From an uncultured Bacteroidota bacterium (lineage in GTDB: Bacteria; Bacteroidota; Bacteroidia; Chitinophagales; Chitinophagaceae), in NCBI GenBank assembly GCA_903933995.1, contig CAIZMD010000266.1:1-8622 (forward strand): DNA of 8,622 bases. Direction: 5' to 3'. Positions 1 through 6,900 of this stretch are shown in pieces. The stretch's first letter is position 1. The number at the start of each line of letters is the position of its first letter. The notes under the pieces were generated by a model. The model was given only the letters and a program-made list of their open reading frames with translations, was not told the origin of the DNA and did no database searches. Position numbers and translations under genes: made by a program.

Positions 1-93
1 CCCAATGGCCACAAAACCTTGGTCATGGTAGCAGACAATAACTTTCAACTCTTTGAAACCACCCAATTTTTCCTATTTGAAATTATTCCATGA
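1..93 (+). CDS. C-terminal end of an esterase-like phytase-family protein (partial)
   Basis: The first reading frame is open from the left edge to a TGA at 91-93 and encodes 30 residues. They read PNGHKTLVMVADNNF, then a short linker, then TTQFFLFEI. This resembles the C-terminal blade of the 'esterase-like activity of phytase' family, whose members typically end with a G-(H/R)-x-T-L-(V/L)-x-V-(S/A)-D-(D/N)-N-F stretch followed by TQF(L/F)xFE. These are secreted or periplasmic propeller-like proteins thought to act on phosphate esters. The catalytic part lies outside the window, so activity cannot be judged. The stop codon overlaps the ATG of the next gene (ATGA at 90-93), which points to co-transcription and possibly coupled translation. 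The family call is from memory on a short tail and is moderately sure; that this is the end of a gene is very likely. Confidence 0.6.
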   Translation, partial: PNGHKTLVMVADNNFQLFETTQFFLFEIIP

Positions 94-680
94 GCGCGCG
101 TTATACCATAGTCATCCTTTTTGCTCTCTTCCTAGGTTGTAAACCCAAACCCGTGTATGAGAACCCGCATGTGCTTATTCAAACCAAGTATGGCGAGATT
201 GAGTTGGAACTATACCCTAAAAAAGCGCCCCAAACCGTGGCAGCCTTTCTGTCTTATGTAGATTCTGGTTTTTACTTTAATAGTGGGTTTTACAGGGCCC
301 TGAATATGGAAAACCAGCCTTCTAATGCCCCCAAAACCGAACTAATTCAGGGCGGCATCTGGAAAACCAATTATAAAAAAGCCGTTTCTATTAAGGGGAT
401 CCCGCACGAAAGCACCAAGGAAACGGGCATTTTACATACAGAAGGGGTGATTTCTCTGGCCAGGGCTGCTCCCGGCACGGCTGGCACCGAATTTTTCATT
501 GTGATTGGTAACCAACCCGGTCTGGATTTTGGCGGCGAAAACTGCGAAGACCGCCAGGGTTATGCCGCTTTTGGCAAGGTTGTAAAAGGCCTAAACCTGG
601 TTTTTAAGATCTCTGGACAAAAGCTCAATGGGCAGTATCTCTGGCCACAGGTTGATATTTACAATATTGTAAGACCTTGA
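90..680 (+). CDS. Lipoprotein cyclophilin-type peptidyl-prolyl cis-trans isomerase
   Basis: This 196-residue protein has a short hydrophobic leader ending in a lipobox (FLGC, Cys17), so it should be a periplasm-facing lipoprotein. The cyclophilin fold starts near residue 28 with IQTKYGEIELELYP, followed by KAPQTVAAFLSYVDSGFY (45-62), FYRAL (67-71), LIQGG (85-89), ISLARAAPGTAGTEFFI (121-137) and a closing FGKVVKGL (161-168). Cyclophilins catalyse isomerisation of X-Pro peptide bonds and help exported proteins fold. The catalytic arginine (Arg69), the QGG glutamine (Gln87) and the core phenylalanine (Phe136) are present. Other active-site positions differ from cyclophilin A: Phe60 aligns with Glu84, Trp121 with Gly144 and His126 with Tyr158. 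Activity or specificity may therefore be altered. The start is fixed by the signal peptide and by the ATGA overlap with the upstream gene. Fold assignment is firm; in vivo substrates are unknown. Confidence 0.93.
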   Translation: MSARYTIVILFALFLGCKPKPVYENPHVLIQTKYGEIELELYPKKAPQTVAAFLSYVDSGFYFNSGFYRALNMENQPSNAPKTELIQGGIWKTNYKKAVSIKGIPHESTKETGILHTEGVISLARAAPGTAGTEFFIVIGNQPGLDFGGENCEDRQGYAAFGKVVKGLNLVFKISGQKLNGQYLWPQVDIYNIVRP

Positions 681-701
681 TAATCAATCTAATTAACAGA
701 T

Positions 702-734
702 TTTAGGTTTTCTTTAGGTTTCATTTAAGACTTA
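702..734 (+). repeat. Three tandem 11-bp direct repeats upstream of the -24/-12 promoter
   Basis: The blocks are TTTAGGTTTTC (702-712), TTTAGGTTTCA (713-723) and the weaker TTTAAGACTTA (724-734). They sit end to end and directly abut the -24 element at 735. An 11-bp period places each unit on the same helix face, the arrangement used by OmpR/PhoB-type response regulators. NtrC-type activators of sigma-54 normally bind further upstream. The repeat is seen directly; regulator binding is inference. Confidence 0.45.
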
Positions 735-750
735 TTGGCACGCTGATTGG
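735..750 (+). promoter_or_regulatory. Sigma-54 (RpoN)-type -24/-12 promoter for the DUF4136 gene
   Basis: TTGGCACG (735-742), a 4-bp spacer, then TTGG (747-750) matches the sigma-54 consensus TGGCACG-N4-TTGC in all but the last base. The two invariant G positions have the correct 10-nt separation. Counting from the -12 position, transcription would start near 762, giving a leader of about 31 nt before the ATG at 793. An enhancer-binding activator would be needed; none is in the window. No convincing Bacteroidota housekeeping -33/-7 pair was found in the same gap. Confidence 0.62.
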
Positions 751-792
751 ATAGGTATAGTAAATCAAATTACTAACCTAATCAGATAAGTT

Positions 793-1371
793 ATGAAAAA
801 GCAATTTGGATTTCTGACCCTGGTCAGCGTCTTGATTTTCTTAACCAGTTGTGGTACCACCGCAAGGGTGCAAAAAGACGATTCCGTAGACTTTACAAAA
901 ATAAGAACCTATGCTTGGGTAGATCCTAGTTCTAAGGATACCGGTAAACCTTTGGCCAAAACCAATGACCTAGTTGATAGGAAAATCAAGGAAAGCATTG
1001 ACAAAAACCTAAAAGCCAGTGGTTGGAAAATAAGCCAGAAAAACCCTGATGTGTTATTGGTCTATGAAATTGACGTGGAAAAAGAGAAGCGCAACCAGCG
1101 CAGTCCCGTCTATTCTGACCCCCAATACAGGTATTTGTACAGTCCTTTTAGTAGAAGATGGATTCCTGTTTACTACCCTTCAACGCTAATGGGGTACCAA
1201 AACAGTGTTCTAACGGTTCAGGAGCATACCCTTACCGTGACCCTTTTGGATGCTCAGTCTGATAAAACCATCTGGCAGGGCTGGACCACTATGGAAACAG
1301 ATTCTAGAAGATTGACAGACAAAGAGATAGAAAAAAATGTAAAAGCAATTGTACAGCAATTGGAAAAATAA
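793..1371 (+). CDS. DUF4136 domain lipoprotein
   Basis: This 192-residue protein begins with a classical lipoprotein signal (basic MKK, hydrophobic stretch, LTSC lipobox with Cys20) and should be anchored in a membrane of the envelope. The mature part fits the DUF4136 family. It has an early VDFTKIRTYAW segment (32-42), then KNLKASGW (71-78) followed by NPDVLLVYEI (84-93), and a C-terminal beta region TLTVTLLDAQSDKTIWQGW (146-164) with a final helix ending VQQLEK. An aromatic Tyr/Pro/Arg-rich stretch (about 104-136) separates the halves. Length is typical for the family. The molecular role of DUF4136 proteins is not established; they are common envelope lipoproteins in Gram-negative bacteria. 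The gene is a single transcription unit, with a sigma-54-like promoter upstream and a terminator just downstream, which suggests conditional or stress-linked expression (inference). Confidence 0.9.
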   Translation: MKKQFGFLTLVSVLIFLTSCGTTARVQKDDSVDFTKIRTYAWVDPSSKDTGKPLAKTNDLVDRKIKESIDKNLKASGWKISQKNPDVLLVYEIDVEKEKRNQRSPVYSDPQYRYLYSPFSRRWIPVYYPSTLMGYQNSVLTVQEHTLTVTLLDAQSDKTIWQGWTTMETDSRRLTDKEIEKNVKAIVQQLEK

Positions 1372-1413
1372 ACCCCACCCTTAACCATTCCCCCCGAGGT
1401 TTAAAACAAAAGC

Positions 1414-1448
1414 GGCTGCCGGCTAATTACCGGTGGCCCTTTCTTTTA
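1414..1448 (+). terminator. Intrinsic terminator after the DUF4136 gene
   Basis: GGCTGCCGG (1414-1422) pairs with CCGGTGGCC (1430-1438) to form a 9-bp GC-rich stem, including two central G-U pairs, around the 7-nt loop CTAATTA. It is followed by a T-rich tail TTTCTTTT (1440-1447). It lies 42 bp after the DUF4136 stop codon and insulates the downstream operon. Confidence 0.82.
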
Positions 1449-1535
1449 TGAGTAGTTCTTAAAATAAAATATTAAGTAGCTATCAGGATGCAACAGGATA
1501 GATGTAAAACTGACAATTGTTAATTTGGGCTTAAA

Positions 1536-1554
1536 TACAACTTAAAAGGTTGTA
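1536..1554. promoter_or_regulatory. 19-bp near-perfect palindrome, possible operator
   Basis: TACAACTTAAAAGGTTGTA has perfect 6-bp outer arms (TACAAC / GTTGTA), with further pairing inward interrupted only by one T-G position. It lies about 160 bp upstream of the FAS1 gene and is not followed by a T-run, so it is not a terminator. The symmetry suits a dimeric repressor or activator. No cognate regulator is encoded in the window, so the role is inferred. Confidence 0.4.
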
Positions 1555-1659
1555 CTAGCTGCTTGTCGATTGCCAAAAGTCCATATCTGCCCCGCTTGAG
1601 ATTTTCATGCAATTCCCCATACGGCCGGAACCTCCTAAGTTGTCATTTAAAAAATTGGA

Positions 1660-1681
1660 CGGTGTTTTACCCAAAACACCG
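1660..1681 (+). promoter_or_regulatory. Perfect 9-bp stem-loop in the FAS1 gene leader
   Basis: CGGTGTTTT (1660-1668) is exactly complementary to AAAACACCG (1673-1681) across a 4-nt ACCC loop. It ends 30 nt before the ATG and is followed by GGTAAGATAA rather than a T-run. It therefore looks like an mRNA leader structure or an operator, not an intrinsic terminator. Its loop and 3' arm overlap the shared motif described separately. Confidence 0.5.
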
Positions 1682-1697
1682 GTAAGATAAACACAAA
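1667..1697 (+). promoter_or_regulatory. Bipartite leader motif, copy 1 (upstream of the FAS1 gene)
   Basis: TTACCCAAAAC (1667-1677), 13 nt, then ACACAAA (1691-1697). The same two blocks with the same 13-nt gap occur upstream of the susC-like gene at 3942-3972. The block ends 14 nt before the FAS1 start codon. Repetition at identical spacing suggests a shared regulatory or translational element; its function is unknown. Confidence 0.4.
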
Positions 1698-1711
1698 CGA
1701 CAGCTATTGTT

Positions 1712-3928
1712 ATGAGAAGAGTTCTAAGTTCCGTTCTTGTCATCGTGACCCTTTTGTCCATTGTTTCAACTGGATGTAAGAAAAAGGCATTTGATGAATT
1801 TTATGGTAGACCAGATACCCTGGCTCAACCTATTTACCAAGTTTTACAACAAAAAGGGAATTTTAATTCCTTGCTTGCCTGTATAGACAAGGCCGGATAT
1901 AAAAATATCCTAGCGGCATCAGGTTATTGGACCATGTTTGCGCCCAATGACGCGGCTTTCCAGAAATTTTTTGCAGAACAAGGAATTTCAGGAATTGACA
2001 AATTGGATTCTGCTACCGCACAAGGGATTGTTACTTATGCTTTAGCCTATAATGCTTTTACAAAAGCTAGGTTAAATGATTACCAAGCCAACACAGGATG
2101 GATCCCCAACAACAGCTTCCGCAGAAGAACGGCTAACTACAATAGTTTTTATGACGACACCACCAAAACTGGTACAGTAGTAAAAGCATTGGGTTCTAAT
2201 AGAAATAACAGTTTTGTCAATAATGACAACAACAATAAATACGTTAGCTATTTTACCGATGTCTATTTTACTGCCAAGGGTCTTCCAACATCTGACTATA
2301 CTTATTTCTACCCCAATAGCAGTTTTACTGGTTTCAATGTGATGGATGCGGCTGTTCTTAAATCTGATTATGTTGCTGAAAACGGGTATATACATGAAAC
2401 CGACAAAGTAATCTTACCCGCTAAGAGTATTGACCAGCACCTGAAAACAACCGCTCAGTACACAGAATTCAAAAAACTCTTGGACAAATACATTGTATCA
2501 TTTGTGAGCAATGCAGACGCCACCTATAGGTATAAATTATTAACTGGAAAAAATGATCCAGTTTTCATTAAACAATTTGCACCTACAACAGGCTTCTCTC
2601 CCAACAACGAAAACTTTATAAAGGCGCAGGATAATGATGGTCAGTCTAATGCCTTCACTATGGTTGCACCTAACAATACGGCTACATTAAATTATATTCA
2701 AAATGTATTGTTAGAAAGATATAGTTCTTTAGATGCGCTCCCAACACAAATCATTCAAGATTTTGTTAATGCGCATATGTGGCAAACCGCTATGTGGCCA
2801 AGTAAATTTGCAGTTACTAATAATTCACAAAGCGAACCACCAACTATTAATTCAACAACTGACATTATAGAGAAAAAAGTTTTGAGCAATGGTTTCTTTT
2901 ATGGTTCAAACAAAGTGCAAGAGCCCAATGTATTCAGAACCATTTATGGAAGGGCTTATTTGGATCCAGCCAACTTGTTAATGACAAGAGCGCTTGATCA
3001 GAGCTATCGTTTTACAATAACTATCCCAACTCTTAAATATGTGATGATCATGATGAGTGACGCCGTATTAAAGAAAAGGGGTTATGATTTTAGTACCGTT
3101 TTAAATGCTTGGACTTATACAAGACCAGGAACATCAACCGTTACTTCTGGAAGTGTACCCAATAGTGATCTTCAAAGAATTTTAGGCTCCCATATTGTTC
3201 CCATCACCACAGGTGAGTTAGACAATATTACCGGAACCGGTATTATAGAAACAGCTTCTGGTGATTATATTAAATGGAACAATGGTAAATTTTCTTCTGC
3301 AGGTTCTGAAGACAGTGCATATACGGTAAACACTAGTTCTACTAAAACCTCTTTTAATGGTAGGGTTTATTATGCAGACAACCTACTCACTTTTAGCACA
3401 AGAAACTTTGGTTTGAATTTGGTGACTCTAGGAGGTACTTCTGCAGCCACGTCTCAGTTTTTCAATTTTGTTTCTTATCTGAAAAACGCATCTATTTTCA
3501 CAGCGGCTTCTGGAGCAATTTTAACGGTACAACCTGGTGTATTCTACACATCTTTTGTACCCAATAACGCGGCCATTGTGCAAGCAGTAAAAGATGGAAT
3601 GTTACCAGGAAATAGAACTACCGGCGTACCCAATTTTGCGCCTACACTACAAACTGAAAGAGATCTTGTAAATGCTTTTATCTATAATCATATTCTAAAT
3701 AAGACTACAGTAGTTCCAGATGGTAAAAAACAGGGAACTTTTGAAACCTTATATAAGAACGCTTCAGGTGACGCTAGTCAGATAAACATTACAAGTGCTT
3801 TAAACAGCATGCAAATCAAGGATAATTTTAATAGAACCTCCAACGTTGTCATTGCCAACAGCAATAACCTAGCAGACAGGTGTGTGATTCACTTGATTGA
3901 TGGATACCTTAAATATAATCCCAACTAG
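1712..3928 (+). CDS. Lipoprotein with four FAS1 (fasciclin)-like repeats, in an operon with SusCD
   Basis: This 738-residue protein starts with a lipoprotein signal peptide (basic MRR, hydrophobic stretch, STGC with Cys22), which also supports the chosen ATG. Four FAS1-like units can be traced. Unit 1 (about 41-236) has TMFAPNDAAF (74-83) and a closing ETDKVILP. Unit 2 (about 243-404) has FTMVAPNNTA (315-324). Unit 3 (about 407-561) is degenerate, with FTITIPT (434-440), ILGSHIVPI (490-498) and GRVYYADNLL (550-559). Unit 4 (about 581-735) has FVPNNAAI (615-622), NHILNKTTVVPDG (659-671) and IHLIDGYL (726-733). FAS1 domains mediate adhesion and carbohydrate or protein contacts in many organisms. 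Unit 1 is longer than a usual domain of about 130-140 residues because of an Asn/Tyr-rich insertion near 130-220. The gene lies 49 bp upstream of the susC-like gene with no terminator between, so the product probably works with the transporter at the cell surface (inference). The exact ligand is unknown. Confidence 0.9.
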   Translation: MRRVLSSVLVIVTLLSIVSTGCKKKAFDEFYGRPDTLAQPIYQVLQQKGNFNSLLACIDKAGYKNILAASGYWTMFAPNDAAFQKFFAEQGISGIDKLDSATAQGIVTYALAYNAFTKARLNDYQANTGWIPNNSFRRRTANYNSFYDDTTKTGTVVKALGSNRNNSFVNNDNNNKYVSYFTDVYFTAKGLPTSDYTYFYPNSSFTGFNVMDAAVLKSDYVAENGYIHETDKVILPAKSIDQHLKTTAQYTEFKKLLDKYIVSFVSNADATYRYKLLTGKNDPVFIKQFAPTTGFSPNNENFIKAQDNDGQSNAFTMVAPNNTATLNYIQNVLLERYSSLDALPTQIIQDFVNAHMWQTAMWPSKFAVTNNSQSEPPTINSTTDIIEKKVLSNGFFYGSNKVQEPNVFRTIYGRAYLDPANLLMTRALDQSYRFTITIPTLKYVMIMMSDAVLKKRGYDFSTVLNAWTYTRPGTSTVTSGSVPNSDLQRILGSHIVPITTGELDNITGTGIIETASGDYIKWNNGKFSSAGSEDSAYTVNTSSTKTSFNGRVYYADNLLTFSTRNFGLNLVTLGGTSAATSQFFNFVSYLKNASIFTAASGAILTVQPGVFYTSFVPNNAAIVQAVKDGMLPGNRTTGVPNFAPTLQTERDLVNAFIYNHILNKTTVVPDGKKQGTFETLYKNASGDASQINITSALNSMQIKDNFNRTSNVVIANSNNLADRCVIHLIDGYLKYNPN

Positions 3929-3941
3929 ACCAAGCGAACAG

Positions 3942-3972
3942 TTACCCAAAACCTAATTCCCATTTACACAAA
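3942..3972 (+). promoter_or_regulatory. Bipartite leader motif, copy 2 (upstream of the susC-like gene)
   Basis: TTACCCAAAAC (3942-3952), 13 nt, then ACACAAA (3966-3972), ending 5 nt before the ATG at 3978. It is the second copy of the element in front of the FAS1 gene. Here the flanks do not form the long hairpin seen at copy 1 (only a GTT/AAC triplet pairs), so the sequence rather than the structure is what is shared. It could be a translation or RNA-protein site, or a second promoter region. Confidence 0.4.
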
Positions 3973-3977
3973 GTCAT

Positions 3978-6900
3978 ATGAAAAAATTAGTTTGTTACTT
4001 GTTCCTACCCTTGCTAGCAGCCTGCTTTCAACCGGTATTTGCACAGGATGCACCCGCTGCCCAAACCGTATTGAGGGGAAAGATCACAGATAAAAAAGAC
4101 AAGTCTCCTATTGCCCACGTGTCTGTTGCAGAAGTGGACAAAGACGGAAGAATTGTTAGAGGTGTTACCACCGATATTGATGGTAACTATGCCCTTAAAA
4201 TTTCTAATCCCAATCACAAAGTGTCTATCTCCTATATTGGTTATAAAACCGAGGAACTAGACTTAAAAGGTAGAACTACTTTGAATATGGCCATTGAAGC
4301 CAATACCGCCAACTCTTTGAACGACGTTGTGGTAGTTGGGGGTAGAAGAACCGATAATGGTAACCTTTCTGTCTCTGATAAAAACCTGACCATTGCCACA
4401 GTAAAAATTCAGGCCAAGGATTTAGAAGAATTAGGAGCTGCTTCTATTGACCAAGCTTTACAAGGTCGTTTGTCTGGTGTAGATATTACTTCTACTTCTG
4501 GAGATCCCGGAGCAGGTATGAGTATTCGTATTCGTGGTACTTCTTCTATTAATGCAGGAACCAATCCTTTGATTGTTGTAGATGGTATGCCTTATGAAAC
4601 AGCCATTCCTTCTGACTTTAACTTTGGTACGGCTGATGACCAAGGATATGCGCAGTTATTAAACATCGCGCCAGCAGATATTAAAGAGATTACGGTTTTA
4701 AAAGATGCTGCTGCAACTGCTATGTGGGGTTCAAGAGCTGCTAACGGAGTTTTATTAATCAGTACCAAACGTGGTATCATTGGTAAGCCTACCCTGAACT
4801 ATTCTTTTAAAGGTATTCGCTCACAGCAACCAAAAACCATTCCTATGTTGAATGGTAATCAGTATTCCAACCTGATTCCGGAAGAAGTGATGAACAGAAC
4901 TGGTACGCCTTTGAATACACAAACAGTGAAAGAATTTGCCTACGACCCTAATGATCCTTACAACTATAATAACTATGGTCAGAACACAGATTGGATTGGC
5001 GCCATTACCCAAATAGGATACGCGCAAGACCATAACCTTTCTATTACGGGTGGTGGACAAAAAGCCAGGTACTTTGCTTCATTGGGTTATTTTAATCAAA
5101 CAGGTACAACCATTGGTACCAGCTTAACAAGGATCAATACGCGTATTAACTTAGACTATATAGTTTCTGAAAGAATCAAATTCCGTACTGACATTGCGTA
5201 TACTTTCACAGACAATCCCAAAGGATATAGTCCAGGTTCACAAGCCAACGAAATCAGAAATGTTGCCTTGAACAAAATGCCCAATATGAGCATTTATGAA
5301 TACAACGAACAAGGCATTCTTACACCAAACTATTTTTCTCCTTCTCAAAATATTCAAGGTCAATATCCTGGTACATACAATCCAGTAGCTATGGCCAATG
5401 CCGCTAAGAACAGGGTATATGGTAATAGGATCACGCCACACTTTAATCTTTCTTACGAGATTATACCTAGAACCTTGATTTTGACAGGCGATATTCAGTT
5501 TGACATCAACAGTACCAAGAACAACACTTTCTTACCTCAGATTGCTACTGGTAGACCAGTTACTGAAACCGTTGTGAATAGGGCTTATAATGGTGACTTT
5601 GACGGATTCAACGTTCAGTCAAAAACCAATTTGGTATTTACTCCTCAATTAAAAGGAGATCATAATTTAACTTCTTTGTTGTCTTTTCAAACCTATGACA
5701 ACAAGACCATTTCTAACCAGTCTCTAACTTCTAACTCCGCTTCTTCTCTCTTACAAGATCCTGCTTCTGCTGCTAGAACTCAGAACCAAGACTTAAGTAT
5801 TGCTGCTGGTTTTGCTCAAACTAGAACCATTGGCTTGTTGTGGAACGCACAGTATGATTACAAGGGCAAATACATTGTAAACGGTGGTATTCGTATGGAT
5901 GCTAGTTCTAGATTTGGTCCTGCTCAACGTTTTGGCTACTTCCCTTCTATCTCTACCAAATGGAGGGTGAGTGCAGAAAACTTTATGAAGGATGTAAAGT
6001 TTGTAAACGATTTGAGTTTGCGTGCTAGCTATGGTCAGTCTGGTAACTCACCCAGAAACGATTATAGTTTTTACAATAACTACGCCAGTAATGGTTGGTC
6101 TTATCTAGGACAAGGTGGTGTTTACCCCTCTTCTATGGAATTGAGTAACCTGAAATGGGAAGTGATCCATGGCTTGAACTTTGGTATGAACTTTATTGGA
6201 TTTAAAAACAGGGTCAATATTGACTTAGAAGTTTATAGAAACCGCACACAGGATTTGTTATTCTATGGTTTGCAGATTCCAAGCTTTAACGGATATAGTG
6301 CAGTAGACATGAACGTGGGTGTTTTAGACAACCAAGGATGGGAATTGAATATCATGACCACACCAGTTAAAACAAAAGACTGGGTAGTTGATTTCAATTT
6401 CAACATTTCACAGAACCAAAATATTATCCGTGAAATGAGCCCTTACTATCCTAAGCAAAACGTAACTGCATTAACGGCCAATGGTCAATACCAAGCTTTC
6501 TTGCAAATCAATAATCCATTTGGTTCTATTTATGGTTATCGCTTTCAAGGTGTTTATCCAGATAAGGCAAGCACCATTGCTACCGATGCTAAAGGAGCAC
6601 CCATTGTTGGACCAAATGGTCAAGCAGTTTACATGCGTTTTAACTATCCTCAAACAGATTATATATTCCAACCTGGTGATGCCAAATATGAAGACATTAA
6701 TAAGGATGGTAGTATTGACTACAAAGACGTTGTTTATTTAGGCAATAGTAACCCCAAACTCTCTGGAGGTTTTGGACCAAGTATTACGTATAAGAAGAAT
6801 TTAAAAATCACCGCCTTCTTCAATTTCCGTTATGGATATGATGTAGTGAATGGTACACAAATGACCACTACCAATATGTACGGTTTCAATAACCAGAGCA

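Larger units (their letters stand above)
1372..1711. other. 340-bp intergenic region with terminator and regulatory elements, no gene
   Basis: This stretch separates the DUF4136 gene from the FAS1-SusCD operon. It contains the terminator at 1414-1448, an AT-rich segment with a short inverted repeat (CTTAA at 1458-1462, TTAAG at 1472-1476), a repeated CAGGAT hexamer (1484-1489 and 1494-1499), the palindrome at 1536-1554 and the hairpin/motif at 1660-1697. The operon promoter should lie here, but no good -33 TTTG / -7 TAnnTTTG pair stands out. The nearest -7 match is TAATTTGG at 1521-1528 (five of six fixed bases), and it has no convincing -33 partner. No reading frame here looks protein-coding. 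Confidence 0.7.

Noticed and set aside
686..704. Possible terminator after the cyclophilin gene (AATCT / AGATT followed by TTTT)
   Set aside because: The stem is only 5 bp and AT-rich with a 7-nt loop, too weak to support as an intrinsic terminator.
1521..1528. Candidate Bacteroidota -7 box TAATTTGG for the FAS1-SusCD operon
   Set aside because: It matches five of six fixed bases but has no TTG-type -33 element at the right distance, so it is not reported as a promoter.
1555..1761. Minus-strand open frame of 68 codons in the gap before the FAS1 gene
   Set aside because: It overlaps the start and signal peptide of the FAS1 gene, shows no recognisable domain and would be read head-on into the operon leader. 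It is most likely a chance frame.
4011..4025. Lipobox-like LAAC in the SusC-like signal peptide
   Set aside because: SusC proteins are barrels without a lipid anchor. The hydrophobic stretch continues past the cysteine and a standard signal peptidase I site (VFA-QD) follows.
6481..6741. Plus-strand 86-codon frame inside the susC-like gene
   Set aside because: It lies wholly within a well-supported SusC barrel in another frame and its product shows no family features.
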